In this document: positions 61,546 to 64,000 of the stretch, in pieces
Numbering within the stretch: the first letter of the stretch is position 1
Layout of the letters: every line of letters starts with the position of its first letter
Source: Pediococcus inopinatus
GTDB lineage: Bacteria > Bacillota > Bacilli > Lactobacillales > Lactobacillaceae
Direction: 5' to 3'
DNA length: 64,000 bases
NCBI RefSeq assembly: GCF_002982135.1
Contig: NZ_CP019981.1
Span: 434,001 to 498,000, forward strand
The notes under the pieces: generated by a model
The model's database searches: none
Told to the model about the DNA's origin: nothing
What the model saw: only the letters and a program-made list of their open reading frames with translations
Program-made: the position numbers and the translations under genes

Positions 61546-61627
61546 GCGGGCGTGGCGGAATTGGCAGACGCGCAAGATTTAGGTTCTTGTATCGAAAGAT
61601 GTAAGGGTTCGAGTCCCTTCGCCCGCA
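61546..61627 (+). tRNA. tRNA-Leu (anticodon TAG)
   Basis: An 82-base class II tRNA with a long variable arm, acceptor GCGGGCG/CGCCCGC and anticodon loop TTTAGGT. Confidence 0.96.
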
Positions 61628-61654
61628 CTTCTAATTAATAGATATTATTAATTA

Positions 61655-61727
61655 GCCGACTTAGCTCAGTTGGCAGAGCATCTGTCTTGTAAACAGGGGG
61701 TCGGAGGTTCGAATCCTCTAGTCGGCA
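61655..61727 (+). tRNA. tRNA-Thr (anticodon TGT)
   Basis: A 73-base cloverleaf with acceptor GCCGACT/AGTCGGC and anticodon loop CTTGTAA. Confidence 0.97.
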
Positions 61728-61747
61728 TTCACCAATTTAATAACTTT

Positions 61748-61819
61748 GCGGAAGTAGTTCAGTGGTAGAACATCACCTTGCCATGGTGGGGGTCGCGAGT
61801 TCGAATCTCGTCTTCCGCT
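61748..61819 (+). tRNA. tRNA-Gly (anticodon GCC)
   Basis: A 72-base cloverleaf with acceptor GCGGAAG/CTTCCGC, discriminator T, and anticodon loop TTGCCAT. Confidence 0.96.
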
Positions 61820-61852
61820 TTGTAGTTTTATAACTACAAGCACATAAGCATT

Positions 61853-61938
61853 GCCGGGGTGGCGGAATTGGCAGACGCACAGGACTTAAAATCCTGCGGT
61901 CAGTGATGACCGTACCGGTTCGATCCCGGTCCTCGGCA
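61853..61938 (+). tRNA. tRNA-Leu (anticodon TAA)
   Basis: An 86-base class II tRNA with long variable arm (GGTCAGTGATGACC) and anticodon loop CTTAAAA. Confidence 0.96.
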
Positions 61939-61946
61939 TTTAATAA

Positions 61947-62020
61947 GCACCCATAGCGCAATTGGATAGAGTGTCTGACTACGAATCAGAAGGTTGTAGG
62001 TTCGACTCCTACTGGGTGCA
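61947..62020 (+). tRNA. tRNA-Arg (anticodon ACG)
   Basis: A 74-base cloverleaf with acceptor GCACCCA/TGGGTGC and anticodon loop CTACGAA. The A34 would be deaminated to inosine by TadA. Confidence 0.96.
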
Positions 62021-62123
62021 TCATTATTATTAAAGTTTACTGTTTAATCAGTAGACTGAATAAGTTAAAATGCCAACTGTGAGTTTTTACAAGTTGGCAT
62101 TTTAATTAGTTTGATAATATGAG

Positions 62124-62197
62124 CGGGAAGTAGCTCAGCTTGGTAGAGCACCTGGTTTGGGACCAGGGGGTCGCAGGTTCGAATCCTGTCTTCCCGA
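62124..62197 (+). tRNA. tRNA-Pro (anticodon TGG)
   Basis: A 74-base cloverleaf with acceptor CGGGAAG/CTTCCCG and anticodon stem CCTGG/CCAGG, loop TTTGGGA. It is nearly identical to the next tRNA-Pro outside the anticodon arm. A 103-base gap precedes it. Confidence 0.96.
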
Positions 62198-62265
62198 TTA
62201 AGCACTAAGACGGTGGAAAAGTGCCCTTACGTAAGAATTACCCACTTAAAGTTATTTACCAGTAA

Positions 62266-62339
62266 CGGGAAGTAGCTCAGCTTGGTAGAGCACCACGTTC
62301 GGGACGTGGGGGTCGCAGGTTCAAATCCTGTTTTCCCGA
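62266..62339 (+). tRNA. tRNA-Pro (anticodon CGG)
   Basis: A 74-base cloverleaf with anticodon stem CCACG/CGTGG and loop TTCGGGA. It matches the previous tRNA-Pro except in the anticodon arm, one T-loop base (TTCAAAT) and one acceptor base that makes a G-U pair. Confidence 0.94.
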
Positions 62340-62354
62340 TAATGGAAAATAAGA

Positions 62355-62386
62355 AAGTCACGAAGTCAAACTCGTGGCTTTTTTAT
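62355..62386 (+). terminator. Terminator of the tRNA cluster
   Basis: AAGTCACGA (62355-62363) pairs with TCGTGGCTT (62372-62380) with one wobble pair, followed by TTTTT. Confidence 0.85.
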
Positions 62387-62486
62387 TTTTTTAAAAGTGA
62401 AGCAATTAATTAAGATCTTAAAAACAATAATTTATCCCTAAAAATAGCTGTCATTAGTGCGAACCACCTTAGAAAGTTAAAAAACT

Positions 62487-62534
62487 TTGCTTTTTAATGA
62501 GAGTTTCGTATAATGAAAGTCAACATTAGTCAAA
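62487..62534 (+). promoter_or_regulatory. ctsR-clpC promoter with CtsR operator
   Basis: TTGCTT (62487-62492), 16 bp, TATAAT (62509-62514), then AGTCAAC-ATT-AGTCAAA (62518-62534). The direct heptad repeat matches the CtsR consensus except for one base. It lies directly after the -10, so CtsR represses its own operon until heat stress. Confidence 0.88.
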
Positions 62535-62556
62535 GATGCAAGAAAGGGTGTGCAAA

Positions 62557-63021
62557 ATGAGTCAAAACATTTCCGATATCATTGAAAAATATTTAAAACA
62601 AATTTTGGCTGATTCAGAGGAAATTGAGATTCGGCGCTCGGAGATTGCTGACTTGTTTGATGTTGTGCCTTCTCAAATTAATTATGTCATTAAGACCCGT
62701 TTCACCATTCAAAATGGCTATGTAGTGGAAAGTAAACGTGGTGGTGGTGGCTACATCCGGATTGAAAAAGTCAAATTACTTGATGATTTGGATGTTTTAG
62801 ATACACTTATTCAAGTGATTGGTGAGGCCATCAATCAACGAGACGCGCTCTCCATCGTTAAAAGTTTGTACGAGGACGATGTCATTGACAAAAGAGAAGG
62901 AAACTTGATTTTGGCGGCAATTGACAAGAAAACTTTAGCAATGAGTGATCGTGTTGAGGAAGATCAATTACGAGCAAGAATTTTAATTGGAATTTTAAAT
63001 CATTTACGGTATGAGAGCTAA
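62557..63021 (+). CDS. ctsR: Transcriptional repressor CtsR
   Basis: A 154-residue heat-shock repressor of class III genes. SEIADLFDVVPSQINYVIKTRF is the helix-turn-helix and KRGGGGYIRI the glycine-rich wing that senses temperature. The C-terminal half mediates dimerisation and ClpC/McsB-linked turnover. The ATG at 62557 has SD AAAGGGTG. clpC follows after 20 bases; no mcsA or mcsB lies between, as is normal in lactobacilli. Confidence 0.97.
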   Translation: MSQNISDIIEKYLKQILADSEEIEIRRSEIADLFDVVPSQINYVIKTRFTIQNGYVVESKRGGGGYIRIEKVKLLDDLDVLDTLIQVIGEAINQRDALSIVKSLYEDDVIDKREGNLILAAIDKKTLAMSDRVEEDQLRARILIGILNHLRYES

Positions 63022-63041
63022 AAAGAAAGTAGGGTGTTAAC

Positions 63042-64000
63042 ATGGATAACTTATTTACACCAAGTGCAAAGAATGTTTTGGCTATTTCGCAAGAACAAGC
63101 TAAGCGTTTTAAACACCAAGCAGTAGGAACAGAACACTTATTGTTGGCCCTAGCGATAGAAAAGAACGGCATTGCCTACAAAGTATTTCAGCAGTTTTCG
63201 GTTACGGAAACAGATATTGTGGAAGAAATTGAACGTTTTACAGGCTATGGGACTTTAAAAAATATTGGCGCTAACGATTATTTGCCATATTCGCCAAAAG
63301 CCAAAGAAGTTTTGGCAACTGCTGGTGATGAGGCTAAGCGATTAGGTGCTGCTAAAATTGGCACAGAGCATTTACTGTTGGCTCTATTAAGTGATGAAAA
63401 TATTTTGTCATCCCGGATTTTAATCAGTTTGGACATGGATCTTGCTCAAACACGCAAGGTTATTTTACGCAAATTGGGAGTCAGTGCTTCGGCACAAATT
63501 CGCCAAAATCAAGCGCAAACTCGGCGAGGGGCCAAACCTCAAGGTACACCAACGTTAGATTCAGTGGCGAGTAATATGAGTCAGATGGCCCAAGATGGTC
63601 AGATTGATCCAGTGATTGGTCGTGAAAAAGAAGTTAAACGAGTGATTCAAATTTTGAGTCGCCGTACAAAAAATAACCCAGTTTTAATTGGTGAACCGGG
63701 GGTTGGTAAGACAGCGATTGCTGAGGGCCTTGCTCAACGCATGATTGATGGCAATGTGCCTGCAGATCTTGCTAACAAGCGATTGATGATGCTTGATATG
63801 GGATCACTTGTAGCTGGCACAAAATATCGTGGTGAATTTGAAGATCGCCTTAAAAAAGTGATTGATGAAATCCATGAAGATGGCCATATTGTATTGTTTA
63901 TTGATGAACTGCATACGTTGATCGGTGCAGGTGGCGCTGAAGGGGCGATTGATGCTTCTAATATTTTGAAGCCAGCCTTAGCGCGTGGTGAGTTACAAAC
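63042..64000 (+). CDS. clpC: ATP-dependent Clp protease ATP-binding subunit ClpC (N-terminal 319 codons, cut by window edge)
   Basis: The frame opens at ATG 63042 (SD AAAGTAGGGTG) and runs off the window. Two Clp N-domain repeats are present ([13 protein letters not shown] and [13 protein letters not shown]), then the first AAA+ module with Walker [11 protein letters not shown], pore-loop KYRGEFEDR and Walker [16 protein letters not shown]. ClpC unfolds substrates for ClpP. It is the second gene of the CtsR-controlled operon. The M-domain and second AAA+ lie outside the window. Confidence 0.96.
   Translation, partial: MDNLFTPSAKNVLAISQEQAKRFKHQAVGTEHLLLALAIEKNGIAYKVFQQFSVTETDIVEEIERFTGYGTLKNIGANDYLPYSPKAKEVLATAGDEAKRLGAAKIGTEHLLLALLSDENILSSRILISLDMDLAQTRKVILRKLGVSASAQIRQNQAQTRRGAKPQGTPTLDSVASNMSQMAQDGQIDPVIGREKEVKRVIQILSRRTKNNPVLIGEPGVGKTAIAEGLAQRMIDGNVPADLANKRLMMLDMGSLVAGTKYRGEFEDRLKKVIDEIHEDGHIVLFIDELHTLIGAGGAEGAIDASNILKPALARGELQ

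Noticed and set aside
61368..61961. Open frames on both strands across the tRNA cluster
   Set aside because: They are produced by structured tRNA genes; a protein coding role is not credible.

Overview
The window reads as chromosome of a low-GC Gram-positive lactic acid bacterium of the family Lactobacillaceae. The evidence is lactobacillus-type gene content (PepN, a DUF4767 lipoprotein, a MazG-like 103-aa protein, a second LepA and a second RNase Y-like protein), T-box and lysine riboswitches, a CtsR-ClpC heat-shock operon, many TTG and GTG starts behind strong Shine-Dalgarno sequences, and an LPQTDE sortase-anchor remnant of the kind described for the plantarum group. The species cannot be fixed from the sequence alone. 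No rRNA, prophage, insertion sequence or CRISPR array was seen.

Layout. 1-10.2 kb is a redox and fermentation block: an NAD(P)-binding protein under a MerR-type promoter, an aldo/keto reductase, an amino acid permease, acetate kinase, a LysR regulator divergent from two tandem aldo/keto reductases, a DUF4767 lipoprotein and an Old Yellow Enzyme. 10.3-16.2 kb has aminopeptidase N, a MarR plus ABC exporter operon and a CPBP protease. 16.3-20.5 kb has a DHFR-like reductase, a HAD phosphatase, two tandem HicAB toxin-antitoxin modules and a decayed epimerase next to its MerR regulator. 20.5-27.7 kb has a divergent LepA, a flavin disulfide reductase, a dead gene and several small stress or metabolic enzymes. 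27.8-31.1 kb is a second MarR plus ABC exporter operon, a paralogue of the first, extended by a TMEM175 channel-like gene. 31.1-38.1 kb has a cyclophilin, a MazG-like protein, a sortase-anchor remnant, RecQ, a Zur-box operon with zinc-free S14, and BrnQ behind a T-box. 38.3-50.4 kb has TMEM175, RluA, Nudix, GNAT, Gfo/Idh/MocA, an RNase Y-like/HD/PAP2 cluster, a 5'-nucleotidase-family protein and a CDF metal exporter. 50.5-57.1 kb has a DtxR/MntR regulator, a cold shock protein, a ThrE exporter broken by an amber codon, a repeat-bearing amidase, an LCP ligase, a GNAT and an Rrf2 regulator. 57.1-64 kb has a lysine riboswitch with lysP, a deoxynucleoside kinase, T-box with serS, nine tRNA genes, ctsR and the start of clpC.

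How the genes work together. The clearest regulatory stories are: two MarR-ABC modules that share an AACTAAC-type operator wrapped round a 17-bp-spaced promoter; a zinc-starvation unit with a near-consensus Zur box overlapping the start region of an operon for a 40-aa basic protein and the cysteine-free S14; a MerR promoter with the diagnostic 19-bp spacer still intact in front of a deleted epimerase; a CtsR operator in front of ctsR-clpC; and three amino-acid-sensing leaders (BCAA T-box, serine T-box, lysine riboswitch). Several genes are visibly broken: the epimerase, the sortase-anchored protein, the small gene at 23.8 kb and the first ThrE subunit. This suggests ongoing gene loss. No wholly new multi-gene system could be shown. 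The best leads for novelty are the short leader ORF coupled to the lipoprotein, the HicA variant without its catalytic histidine, the 48-aa Arg-rich protein, and the RNase Y-like/HD/PAP2 cluster.
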